A DNA stretch of 64,000 nucleotides from Antitrichia curtipendula (taxonomy: Eukaryota; Streptophyta; Bryopsida; Hypnales; Leucodontaceae). The DNA lies in contig OX579639.1 in NCBI GenBank assembly GCA_951230915.1, forward strand, positions 12,214,001-12,278,000, given 5' to 3'. Shown here in pieces: positions 36,590-47,910 of the stretch. The first letter of the stretch is position 1, and each line of letters opens with the position of its first letter. A program made the translations under genes and the position numbers. A model generated the notes under the pieces. That model made no database searches. It saw only the letters and a program-made list of their open reading frames with translations, and was not told the origin of the DNA.

Positions 36590-36840
36590 ATCAGAAGCGC
36601 GGTCACGGCAGGATCGTCCCACGGTCACCCCCATCACCGTCGTTCTCATTCACGACTTCGTCTTCCAAGTTCCATCGCTCCCCAACAAAAAATCGCCCGC
36701 ACTCGACGGCCAAATTCGCCGCTGCAGCTTTTGCATCCCATCTGAACAATCTCGAGGATGTCTCCTTGCTCCGAATCCATCTCCTCATTATTACTACTCT
36801 CTGACACACCTCGCAACCGGAACACAAATCAGGTTAGAAT
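36590..36840 (+). other. GC-rich segment, possible leader exon of the small membrane-protein gene
   Basis: Composition rises sharply compared with flanking DNA, and a GTTAGA donor-like site follows CACAAATCAG at 36832. Short ORFs exist on both strands, but none can be preferred. It could be the 5' UTR or promoter of the gene at 37420. Confidence 0.3.
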
Positions 36841-37419
36841 TTGCTAAAGAAAGCTCATTCCGCACCATCCCAATGCTCCCCACACGGAGCAGGATTCCCC
36901 ATCTCCTTTTTCCAGGAATCCAGGTTTCCTTTTCTTAGTCGCATTTGCGCATTGCATGGAAAGATTACTATTCCTGTGTCAACCAAAAAATTAATTGATT
37001 TTCTATTAATCCCTAGGGGCCATCATCCCGCGCTCCACTTGCATTAATGACGCACTTGCCTTTTGCCTCATCACAGAAACGCTTCAATCTTCCGACTCAT
37101 CCTAGACTTCGTGGTGCTTGAATCTTGTTGATCTTGGAATACGTATGCTCATCACAGAGAAGGCAGGTCTGACGGGGAAGAATGAAATTGAGAGTGTGTG
37201 GTGCCATTTGATTGTAATGTAGTGCTGAGTAAGAGCGTGTTGATGTTAAGAGAGAGTTCGCATTGTTTCGATGTGTAGGAGCTTTTGGAGATTTGAATTT
37301 CGCTTTTTGAGGCTATTTGATGTGTACGAGTTTTGAAGATTTGAATTTGATTTGAGGTTCTTTTATTTGTAGGAGTTTTGTGGAGTTGAGGATTGAGAGT
37401 GTTGGAGGGGCATAGTGCG

Positions 37420-37710
37420 ATGGGGCATTTCGAGTTGAGGGCGTTGTATATCATCGTTCCGTTTTCCGTTGCGCTTCTGCTCGGGTGCATGTTCATCTGT
37501 AAGCATAAGATTTACTTGTGGAGCTTGAAAGCGGACGACCCCGAGGAGCCTACTGCACCGAAGCTCGTCATTACAAATGTCAAGAAAATGAATCTGGATG
37601 TGGAGAAGTACGAAATACCGTCCGACTCGGAGATGGGAAACAGGGGCGCCGAGTCAGAGTCGGATTCCATTTTAGAGTCAGGAAAGGGGCGCAAATCGTT
37701 CAGCGCTTGA
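37420..37710 (+). CDS. Small single-pass membrane protein, unrecognised
   Basis: A 96-aa protein from ATG 37420 to TGA 37710. Residues 8-27 (LYIIVPFSVALLLGCMFIC) form a clear hydrophobic segment followed by a basic KHK, so an N-terminal signal anchor with a cytosolic tail is likely by the positive-inside rule. The tail is acidic and Ser/Glu-rich and ends in GKGRKSFSA. Coding composition contrasts with the surrounding AT-rich DNA. I do not recognise the family; small plant membrane proteins of this form are often uncharacterised. It has no coding intron, and the tail could be a phosphorylation target. Confidence 0.6.
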   Translation: MGHFELRALYIIVPFSVALLLGCMFICKHKIYLWSLKADDPEEPTAPKLVITNVKKMNLDVEKYEIPSDSEMGNRGAESESDSILESGKGRKSFSA

Positions 37711-38402
37711 TAGGATCATCACAAGTGTAGCTTAAGTTCAAAATGCATTCATCAAATGGAGTTTTGTTACAACGTCGACAGAGGTGTGACTTGCCCATCT
37801 TCTCGAAAGCCGCGCTGTCTCCGCTGCGTTTTGCAAAACCTCATTCTATTGCCTTTTAGGTCAGATCCGAATGGCCGGCAAGTACGATTCACATGTGCCT
37901 TATATATATGTGGTTCAGACTAGTCTTCCTCGCTCCTGCTCTTCTTTTGAAAGGTTCATGGGTTTCAAGTTGAGGATTTAACGAGAAACATTGTTCTCAT
38001 TCCGGGATATTAGAAATCACTAGGAAGTTATTAGAATCACTAGTGGACATAAGTAGAAGTATCAGAGCTCGATTTTCAATCCGAAAGACAGGATTGAACA
38101 CATGTGCAACTGACTTCGGTTGCTACAGATGTACCGTTTGGTAAACTTTTGGTAAATTTTTCATCGATGGTTGTTAGTACAATGTGCTGAGAAGAGTGTC
38201 AACACTATTGCAAGTCTTTCGGCATTCGGCAACCCAAATTCTTTGCATTGATGTCTGAAGCATCAATGGTAGATTCTCATCCAAGTTCATGAATTGTCAC
38301 TATCATGTTCCTGGAAGACAGGTTTACATTCAAGGTTTTGTGTACCCAAAGATGAATGATGCAAGTTCGCATGCAGTTTTTTGTATATCTAGCTGGATCT
38401 GA

Positions 38403-38756
38403 TTAGTTGTTCTCCTTGCTTGCGACATGGATGATTCTCTGGAAGATGTTATAGCTGAGCTTGCTTTGTGTGAGAAACTGAGAATTCTGTGAACATGAAC
38501 ATTGAGAGGTTGGCATTGATAAGTTAATCCAACTTGGGTGAGTATGACCGACTATTGTCCGAACTGAAAGCATTGAGATTTCGCCGCTTGTGTCCGTGTT
38601 TTCGGTTCTGTTGCAAAGTGGCATGGCAAGTTCCTTCTCAAGCTGCTTTTGTTCTTTTTTTCTAATCTCGTAGAGAAACTCATTAGCTGCACTGACAGCC
38701 ACAGTAAACAGCCGAGCGAATCTGAAAAGGAGGAAGTACGGTATGTTGGCCAGCAT
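38403..38756 (-). CDS. Doubtful 117-aa ORF with N-terminal hydrophobic stretch
   Basis: ATG 38756 to stop 38403. The N-terminal half looks protein-like: a hydrophobic start (MLANIPYFLLFRFARLFTV) and then a charged helix-forming stretch (EIRKKEQKQLEKEL). The C-terminal half is Ser/Asn-rich and less convincing. It converges with the small membrane-protein gene. I see no homologue and no splice context; it may be chance. Confidence 0.3.
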   Translation of the reverse strand: MLANIPYFLLFRFARLFTVAVSAANEFLYEIRKKEQKQLEKELAMPLCNRTENTDTSGEISMLSVRTIVGHTHPSWINLSMPTSQCSCSQNSQFLTQSKLSYNIFQRIIHVASKENN

Positions 38757-38769
38757 CAAGGTGATCAAG

Positions 38770-39900
38770 CAGTTATGTTATTATTGGAATTTTAGAAGGC
38801 AGTGACTCCAGTGAGCCAGTGATCAAGGTATTGCATGTGAGCATAGCTTCACAAGCTTTCTGACATGAAATAGGTGTAATTATCTGCACTTATTTTGGTA
38901 ATTGTCATTGGCAGAAACCTGCAAAACACCGACCTCATAAGGTGGAGACTGGAGACTGAAACAGTGGTAGCGAATTCTGTATTACTGAACGGTGTGGATG
39001 AGTTCTGTCATATTTCTCCGGCCAAAGTGAAATGAAACGCATGGTTGTATTCGCCTAATCTTTCTTGTCAAGCTGCAATACAACATTGCATACCTTGAAT
39101 GAAATGAATCTAATTATAATTGCATTGAATGTTGTGCCGTTCATTGCCCACCTGAGCCAGCATCCTGGTAAGACAGACTCTCGAAAACTGAACACCGACT
39201 CGAATTGATATTGCAACCACCGCAACTTGCAAACTTAAGTTGCAATTTCAATGTGCGAAAAACAAAGTTAAATAACTGCAAGCGAAATGACAAGGAAGGT
39301 GAAGTGGTGAACAGGTGAAGCCTGAGGGACGACCCATGACCAAGATTCCGTCCAGACAAAAGCAGGGTGCACAACTGCACATTGAATGAGAACAGCAAAA
39401 CGTACAAGCGAGAAGCCGGATACTTCGCCGCGTTTCAGTGACGGAACTCCGGTTTAGATTTACATCTGTTTTTTAAGTTTTATATTTAACTAACGGTTCA
39501 CTTCGATCTGTACGGAGTGTGATCTTTTGCTTTGCTTCACTAGGCTGGCTGTGCTATGGCATTCCAGCAATCGGCATTGTTAAGATCCTTGCGATTCCAA
39601 AAATAGGCCACTGATCGTGGATTCCTCGGCCAAGCACCAAGCACGCACCAGTTCTGCACTTCTGCCGTGCATCGATCATGCTGATTCGTGTGTTCCAGTC
39701 AGTGTTTTTTTTTGCAAGTACGTTACAGAACATGATTCTTGGCCAATGATTTCACGATCAGGCTGCTTGTTCCCAACAATCCCAAGAGGATGGACAGGAA
39801 ATCTTCTAAGTATGGGAGCCAACCCATTCCTGATCACCCCCAACCCCCCATTTCGGCACTGTCAGTAGCGTGCTCTCTTTCTTTCTGTGCAGTGGAGATA
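38770..39900. other. Intergenic, no gene seen
   Basis: Mixed composition with short ORFs only. No repeat or gene can be supported. Confidence 0.4.
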
Positions 39901-39914
39901 AGTTATGGCGCAAG

Positions 39915-41610
39915 TTCCCAGTGCAGTTGTGGCACATTGTAATTGGCTACGAGTCTCTCGATATAGCAAGTTGCTCTTTTTATTTCAGCATCACGGGGTA
40001 AAATTGCACCATTTCCAAATAAATGTCTATTTTTCGCTATATAAAAGTAATTATTTTTTGCCAAAATTTTTCCATTTCTATTTTAAAATATGGATGAAAT
40101 CGCCAAATTTGGATGAAAAAGTATATGGATATGACTGAAAGTGTTTTTTGGTCTAAAAGATGGATGAATGTAGAAATACAATGGTTCACCAAATTTTAAG
40201 TGATTGCCATCTTGGTACTTTGTCAAAAAGTATAAAAAAAAGAAGGCTAGAGTTAATTCATTCTTGATCCCCCTGTTCCCAGTGTAGTTGTGGCACATTG
40301 TAATTGGCTACAAGTCTCTTGATGTAGCAACTAGCCCTTTTTATTTCGGCACCATGGGGCTAGATTGCACCATTTAAAAATAAATGTCTACTTTTTGCCA
40401 AATAAAAGTTATATTTTTTTATCAAATAAAATAAATCTTTTTTCTATTTTTCGCCCAAAAAATCCCATTTTTATAATAAAAATATGGATGAAATTGCCAA
40501 ATTTGGATGAAAAAGTGTATGAACATGATTGAAAAGTGTTTTTTTGGTCCAATAGATGGATGAACGTAGATATACAATGCTTCACCAAATTTTGAAGTGA
40601 TTGTCATCTTGGCACTCTGTCAAAAAATTTATAAAAAAAAAGCTTGATAGCAACCAACCCAAATTAGTCAATTTTGCAACCATCCTTGGTCGGAAATAGG
40701 AAGACCTATTTGACCATTATAAGTCAAGAAACAATCTTCAGCTAAAAAATTCATGGTAATTATGCTTTGACAAAAGAAAATTTGAAAAATTATAAAATCC
40801 TTCCAAACTCTATTTGAAATGAATTTTTTTCTATTTTGTACATGGAAAAATTTCCCCACTCATTAGATGTTATTCAATTAGTCTTAAAGGTTGTGAGTTC
40901 TTCCAAGTTCTTGTATTGTGGGAACTCGGCCACAGCAGTAGGCTGACATGGCAAATTAACTGCCATGTTAGATAATTATAACAAATTATTTTTTAAATAT
41001 TTTTGAATATTTTTGAATAATTTTTACATATATATATATACATTTTTTAAATATTTTATAATAATTACAATTATAATTATAATTTATATAAATATTTATT
41101 ATTAATTATTTTGATTAGCATTGACTGTTTTTCAACATTGGGAACAAGCTTGAAACGACCCTCCAATGCCCCTGAAAAACATCTAATGCAAAAAATCCAT
41201 GCTCTAAATACACCTAATTACTTAAGCGGTAGAAAATGGATTGGCTCCCTTATATAAAGCATTGGATGCCTTTCAAAATTAACCCAATAAGGAACTAGAA
41301 GACTTATAAAAGTGTTTTTTGGTCCAAAAGATGGATATATGTATAAATAATGCTTCACCAAATTTTAAGTGATCGCCATTTTGGCACTTTGTCAAAAAGT
41401 TTAAAAAAGGGGTATTAGCAACCAAACTGCCGTAGTTAATTTTGCAACCAGTCCTTAGTCCAAAATAGGAAGACCTATTTAACCAGTATAAGTCAAATAT
41501 AGTCTTCAACTAAAAAATTCATGGTAATTATGCTTTGGCAAAAAATAATTAAAAAAATTATTGAATCCTTCCAAACTCTATTTTTGTATATGAAAAAATT
41601 TACTCATTGA
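39915..41610. repeat. Direct repeats: two ~350-bp units plus partial third
   Basis: 39915-40250 and 40275-40650 are parallel copies, both starting TTCCCAGTG and containing TGTGGCACATTGTAATTGGC, ATTGCACCATTT, AATTTGGATGAAAAAGT and AGATGGATGAA. 41307-41410 repeats the last third. In addition 40641-40860 and 41409-41610 are parallel, sharing AGGAAGACCTATTT, AATTCATGGTAATTATGC and TCCTTCCAAACTCTATTT. The order implies serial duplication of a compound unit. Confidence 0.72.
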
Positions 41611-43959
41611 AGAAATCCACGCTCTAGATACACATAATTGCTTAAGTAGTAGGAAATGGGTTAACTCCCTTACGCGAAGCATTGGTTGTTTTTATAAATT
41701 AATCTAGTAAGGAACTAGAAGACTTATAAAAGTGTCCATTGAATTACTTTCAGGGAGTTCTAGAAACTGAGAGAATGTAGAATGCATCTAGGTAGAAATC
41801 AATGAAGAACGCATCCGATTCATGGGTATGCAAACCTATAATCATTACTAATTGCAATTGAGCATAGTCACTTTTATTAACCATGCAATAATTTCTTGGA
41901 TCTTATTGGCAATTGAAGGAGGATTTCCAATGCATTTTAGCATGCATTATTTGAACACATTTTAAATAAGTTATGAACCTTCAAGTGCTCTGAGTGTTCC
42001 TAAACCAAAAAATTTAGGCTCTCTTGGACTCTCATGTTTTTATTGTATTGACAATTTGGGTTATCTCATACATAAAAAAATGACATTTTTGGGTGCTTCT
42101 ACCTTATTGTTGTTTGATTTATCTTAAGACTAATGTGAAACTAATTTATCACAACCATGCTCTAGAGTTGTAAAAAATTTAATCCCTAAATTCTAGGAAT
42201 TTTTTTACTAAATCTTAAGTAAGAGCTTCTATTTCTAATAGAAAGAATGAAAATGATTTTTTGGTGTTTTTGTTTTTTAATTTTTCAAACATTCAACCAT
42301 ATATTTTGTGCAAGACTAGTGTGACTGTTTGAAATAAATTTTAGAAAGTTTGACCTCATAGATTGTGCAATAATATCATGATGATTTGGGATATTTCATA
42401 TCACCAAAAGTAATTAAAAGTCTTAATGACTTCCATAGACAAATTTGGTTCATCTTAGAATAAATGTTATGAACATTTGTATGAGCTTTAAATACAAATG
42501 TGAAAATGTGTTACAAAATAAAATCTCAGGGGGGGCACTTAGAGTATCCATTAGAAACCACGTGCGAACAAAACTTTGGACCCCCTATATACTACTTGAA
42601 TTTTAAATAAAACAAAATAAAAAATATATGAATAGATTTTCCTACTTTGAAAGTTTATGTTTTGAATTATTGATATTTTTATTTGTTAATGATAGTTAGT
42701 TACAAATTTTTGAAGTAAAAAGATACACTATAGAACTGAAAAATAACTTTCATACCCCTATATTATGTAAGAAAAAATTGTCTAAAAAATGAACAAAAAA
42801 TTCCTAAAAATAATTTTCTATTGAAAGCTCATTTTAAGTTTAATATTGATTCAATGGTCATCTAAATGTGTTCTCTATAATTATTTGAGTTGAAAAAACT
42901 GCCATTTTAGTTTATTTTCAACCTCTTCTAGAAATCATTTCATATTTTATTTGAGTTGAAAATTTTGGCAATAGAAACCTATAGTCATTATTAAACAATG
43001 CTCAAAATTTTAGGTTGAAATTATAGTTTATTAGAAAATACTTGTTTGCACGTGGTTTGTTGTAGTAGAACTAAGTGCACCCCCCGAGAATAAAATTTAG
43101 AAGCAATTATTTACTAGTAATAGCATTCTAATAAAATTTATAGAATAATAATCCAAACCAGAACATATTTTTAAAAACAAGTTCTATAAAAAATAAAGAA
43201 AAAGTAGATGCTTGTTGCATTCTCTTGAAGGTGTGAATATTGAAAATAAAATATAGTTTTTAAAAAACTACCAATTTGACTTTGACCTTTTATGACTTTT
43301 GTATATTATAATCAAATATTATTCTTGTATTTTCCTCAACTCTATTGCTAGATTGTCTTTATGTAATTAAAAAATGAGAGCTTTTCTGACACTCAATAAT
43401 GCTTGTAAGAGAAATTTGCTTATTTTAAGGTTATCCTACCTAAAGAATCATTTCCTTATGGTTGGATCCACTATATCACTAGTCAATATTTATAATAAAT
43501 ATAAAATCAAGAATATAAAATTCCTTTGAAAAGTGTTTGGAAATTGAATAATACTAAATTTCACAATATTTTATTGCTACAAGTTCAATCTCTAAAGTCT
43601 TGTGATTAATTCATCCTAAAAAGAATTCCAAATTGTCATTTTCTAGTGCTTGATTGAGAGAAAATGACAAAAATGAAGTTGTTTATGGAAATTTAATCAT
43701 ACAAAATTGTACTATACTACTATAGAAATGTGTGGAGTTTTTTTTGGAAAACTTGAACATGTGGATCACATGATCCTAGTTGTCAAAAGAAAAAAAACAA
43801 GTTTCTTTCAACTCTTCTAAATTGTGAAGCTTCATCTTTCAAACCTTTTATAGAAAAATTAGTATGACCAAAAACTTGCAATGAAAGACATAATCTTTTA
43901 GAAACAAGTTTTGAATATGTAATAAAAAAATTCAACATAAGATACTTCATATTCAATCT
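41611..43959. other. AT-rich intergenic DNA, no gene seen
   Basis: No supported ORF; degraded repeats are likely. Confidence 0.4.
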
Positions 43960-44528
43960 TGCAAAAAATACTAAACTGAAAGAGGTACAAAATGCTGAGA
44001 AACACTAAGTTGTTAATAATTTACATATAGATATGAAAAATAACAACTCTAGTAGTAATAATATTTTAACAAATAATTTTTACCTTGATATTTTATTTTT
44101 TTCAAAAAATATTATGAAAATTAATTTTAAAAATGAACTTCTAACTTTATTTTGAAAAGAGATTCTATTACAATCTGTAAAATAGAATTCATAACTTTCA
44201 TCTCATTAATCATAATAAAATGATTCAATTCTCTTCATATACATATAAATCTAAAAAATAAAATTCAATTTTTTGGGATTTAAAATTTATTATTATTATA
44301 AGCTGCTCAGACTACTCCTACTTCCCAAAAAAAAAAATTTGGGATGTTTTTGTGTGTAACTTTTGAATGGTATATTAGGATGCTACAAAAATGGAGGCCT
44401 TAAAAATGGTAGCAAATTACATATGTACATCAAACTTCATCAAAATTGGACAAAGTTTGCCCCCATGCCGGTAGCTGGCCTAAAATTGAAAAAATTGACT
44501 GAAATCTAGTTTTGCCTTTGGGGGTTGA
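43960..44528. mobile_element. Degraded TTAA-family element, right part
   Basis: Weakly parallel to the right half of 28461-29409 (GTACAAAATGCT..., ATTGAAAAAT..., GCTGCTCAG...). It ends in TTTGCCTTTGGGGGTTGA where the family has TTTAGGGGTTAA. The left end is not located. Confidence 0.4.
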
Positions 44529-44675
44529 TCTCCAAAGGATCAAAGTGTTGGAATGTTTAAAATAAACAAATTATAGGCAATATATTGTGATGAGAGATTT
44601 TGGTAATTTTTCAAAGAATTTGTAAAAGAATCTTATGAATCCAATTTTCAAGTCAAAGGTCAAAATCACAATTGT

Positions 44676-44849
44676 AAAATATATGACATGTAAATTCACT
44701 AAAATATATAACATGTACATTCACTAAAATATATGACATGTACATTCACTAAAATATATGACATGTACATTCACTAAAATATATGACATGTAAATTCACT
44801 AAAATATATGACATGTACATTCACTAAAATATATGACATGTACATTCAT
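44676..44849. repeat. 25-bp tandem repeat, seven units
   Basis: The unit AAAATATATGACATGTACAT + TCACT recurs seven times with only one or two substitutions per unit, ending in a slightly altered last copy. Confidence 0.95.
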
Positions 44850-46000
44850 GCGATTTTATTGAAATAAATAAATGAACTCATTTCAAACTTCTCTTTTTAG
44901 TGTGATTTGGTCTTAAAATTTCATGCTACTGACTATTGAATATAGATCTTATAATCATTTTCCTATGATCCTTAAAATATCATAAAGTTTTATAATTCAA
45001 AATGAAATAAACATGATTTTAGGTTACATAAAATACATATCTATTCCTCAAAAATTTCAATTATACTATTTGCTATTACAAAAGACATAAACTATTATGA
45101 CAATACTTATAAGAATGTTTTTTGATAATGACTCTAATGCAATCATTTGAATTTGGAGCTAATACAACTTAGGTTGCAAATTGTAATAAACTACTCACTA
45201 TTGAAATTTTGTAGATTTGGAAAGCAAAGTCAAAACAACACTTTTAGTATTTAGAAGTTAGAGGTAATTGTTGGGAAAAAATACATAAAGGATTGTTTGC
45301 TTGTTTTTCTTTCCAAATTATGTTTTTATTGAAAGAAAAAAATCTTAAAAAATCTTTTGTTTTTCTAGCATCTATCGAACCCTTTTTTCCAACTTTAGTT
45401 GATTATTTAGAAAATGATGCCAATGTTGATTATATAGTATAGAAATATGATAGAATGTTTCTATTTTTGAGCATTTGTCGAACTACTACTCCCAAAATCA
45501 ATTAACTATTCCTTATAAAATGCTCAAGTTGAGCATGAATATGACAATATGTTTCATTTCTAGGTTGTTTGAATTTAAGAAAAATGATCAAGTTAATTCA
45601 ATGTATTGGAGTATTAGAAATGCACTAATAAATCAATTTTTATTTTATTTTTTAAATCCCATTGTACAAATGTTATTAAATTAATATAAGAATTTTAGAA
45701 AAATTGAATGAATGAATTAGAATGTCTCTAGTTGAAGCAATCATGCTTTAAGAAATTAGAACAACAAAAAACGGGTTGCATAAACAATTTAAGGTTAAAA
45801 AGACTTCAAAGGAGCAATTAGCTCAAAAATGTAAGATTTACAATTAAAAACTTCACATGAGCCAAGATTTTATAAATATTATAAATCTTTACAAAACTAT
45901 TGAGAATTTAAAGTTGGAATTGTCAAACTTTGGTATACGACTCTCTAAATTTCAAAGCTAAAAATAATTGGCTAATTTTGAAAGAATATGTCAACAACAA
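44850..46000. other. AT-rich intergenic DNA, no gene seen
   Basis: No supported ORF or repeat. Confidence 0.4.
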
Positions 46001-46660
46001 TGCAATGTAAGTTACAAGGTTCGTTTCAACAACTTTTAAAAACTTCTCTAGTGTGCTAGCAGTTATTGCCACTTTTCAGTGCATTGTGCATTGTGACAAA
46101 CTGTGTCACAATGCATTGAAACACATACCCTCCCCCCTTTGTATTTAAATTAATAAAAAAATTTATACCTTCCCCCCTTCTTTGTATTTAAATTAATAAA
46201 TTTATTTTAAATTAAATTAAATTAAAAAGAATTCAAGAACCCCCTCCCTCCTTTGTAGTTTTCAGGTGGGGGTGGGGTGACAATTGATATGGGACATATC
46301 GTGTATTTCGTATTTCGTATTTTAATCATATCTTATGTCCAGTACAATATATTGAAGTTGTATCTATATTTGTATCCATTCCGTATTTATACCATAACCA
46401 TATTCAGTATTGTATTTTGGATTCAAAATATTGTATTTGAACGGCTTGGATTGAATTTCACAAAGATCAAGGGTTTGTGATTTTTTGAGAAACAACAACA
46501 TCTTGGTGGAGAAACATTTTTCTTTTTTTAAAATCAACGGTCTGTGATTTTTTTGAGAAAGGAGAGGGGAGGAACTAATGCAATGAAAAGAGGTGACAGC
46601 CTCTTTTCAATGCATTGTAAGTTACAAGGTTCCTTTCAACAACTTTTAAAAACTTCTCTA
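46001..46660. mobile_element. Insertion-like segment between 50-bp direct repeats, with two hairpins
   Basis: 46001-46050 and 46611-46660 are 50-bp direct repeats with two mismatches (GTAAGTTACAAGGTTC core). Between them lie a 12-bp perfect hairpin (46087-46098 / 46104-46115, TGCATTGTGACA) and a 15-bp hairpin (46579-46593 / 46600-46614, one mismatch). The repeats are too long for an ordinary target duplication; a duplication or a rearranged element is more likely. Confidence 0.55.
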
Positions 46661-47910
46661 AATGCATCCTACAATGTAATTTTTGGACATGTATTAATAA
46701 ATTATAAAAAATTTAAATTTTGGTTATAAAACAATGCATCCAAAATTTGCTAAGCTCTCCTTTTACATTCTTGGCAAAAATTTGTACCGTCACTTTTGGA
46801 TAAAGGTTGTAGTTAAAAGTTACTTTATCACCTTCAAGTTGCAATAGAAAATAAATTATCTAATTTTATGAAAGATAACCTCAATTGCCCATGGAATTCT
46901 TTGAAGAGCATCTCTAGTGGAGTATGCAAAAAGGAAGATGCCAAAGCACTTGTGCCATGTGCCTTTTGTCAAATAGGGCAAGCATGATTCCCAACCCCCA
47001 TCAGAAATGGACTAGAAGCGTGGCAATCCACGGGCCTCAAGGCGTATTTTTATGATGGCTCCACCTAGCAATTTGAATCACAATTTACTGTAAGTCCATT
47101 TGGAAGAGGCAGGTTGGGCTTATACCCTCAACCACTCGTACAACCTGGACCACTCTCCTACCCTCGACAATCTTTACGGGATTATCAAGGACTTGTACAA
47201 CCAATGCCCTAGCTCACCATGTGACCTCAACAAAGTTTTACCCTCACTATCAAAACCTAACAATTAAATTTCTATCCATACCATAGCTCAAGTCAAATGC
47301 TTGAGACACTGCAACTTGAAGTGTGGCAATTGATTTTTTGTTGTGGCCTACATGATAAGAAGAAGCCCATACCTGCCAAATCATTTGAAGGGGCAGTGTG
47401 GTGCACTCCAATGGAGATGCTCTAATAAAATAAATCCCAAAAAACAAGGCCTGAAGTACAAAGTAAATAAAGCCAAACTTTTAAGAAAAAATCAATGAGA
47501 TTGCAATGAACAATAGCAGTTGTTAAGATAGGAGAATAGATTGATGAATAATTAAAAACACACCACCATGACAACGTGAGATCACAAGAACAACAACAGT
47601 ATGTGTCAAGATAAGAGAATGGATCAGTGAATGGCTTGAGCCAATCCTACAAAAATGTAAAAAGAGACACTACAAAGTGAGAGATGAGGCCACAAACAAT
47701 ATGGGTGAGTGATAGCATTCCCTAGTTAATGGCCACCAGTATCAAATCTTTTTCTTAAAACCAATGAACTATTCACCAGCCTAATGTAACCACTAATGTA
47801 ACCTAATTCAAATAAATATGAGTACTAAAACAATGTACAGCAAGTAGTTTCCTCAACAAAGGCATAGCTGAAAAACGAAGGCTTGGCCTAAGAAGCTGCC
47901 TCAAAATGAC
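46661..47910. other. 3' flank of the P450 gene, no gene seen
   Basis: Composition becomes less AT-rich after about 46900. No exon is recognised. The part next to 47910 is presumably 3' UTR. Confidence 0.4.

Noticed and set aside
44676..44849. CRISPR array
   Set aside because: The 25-bp units are contiguous with no spacers, and the genome is clearly eukaryotic.
23000..47000. LTR or LINE retrotransposon coding sequences
   Set aside because: No reverse transcriptase, integrase or gag-like reading frame, even broken, was found in this block.
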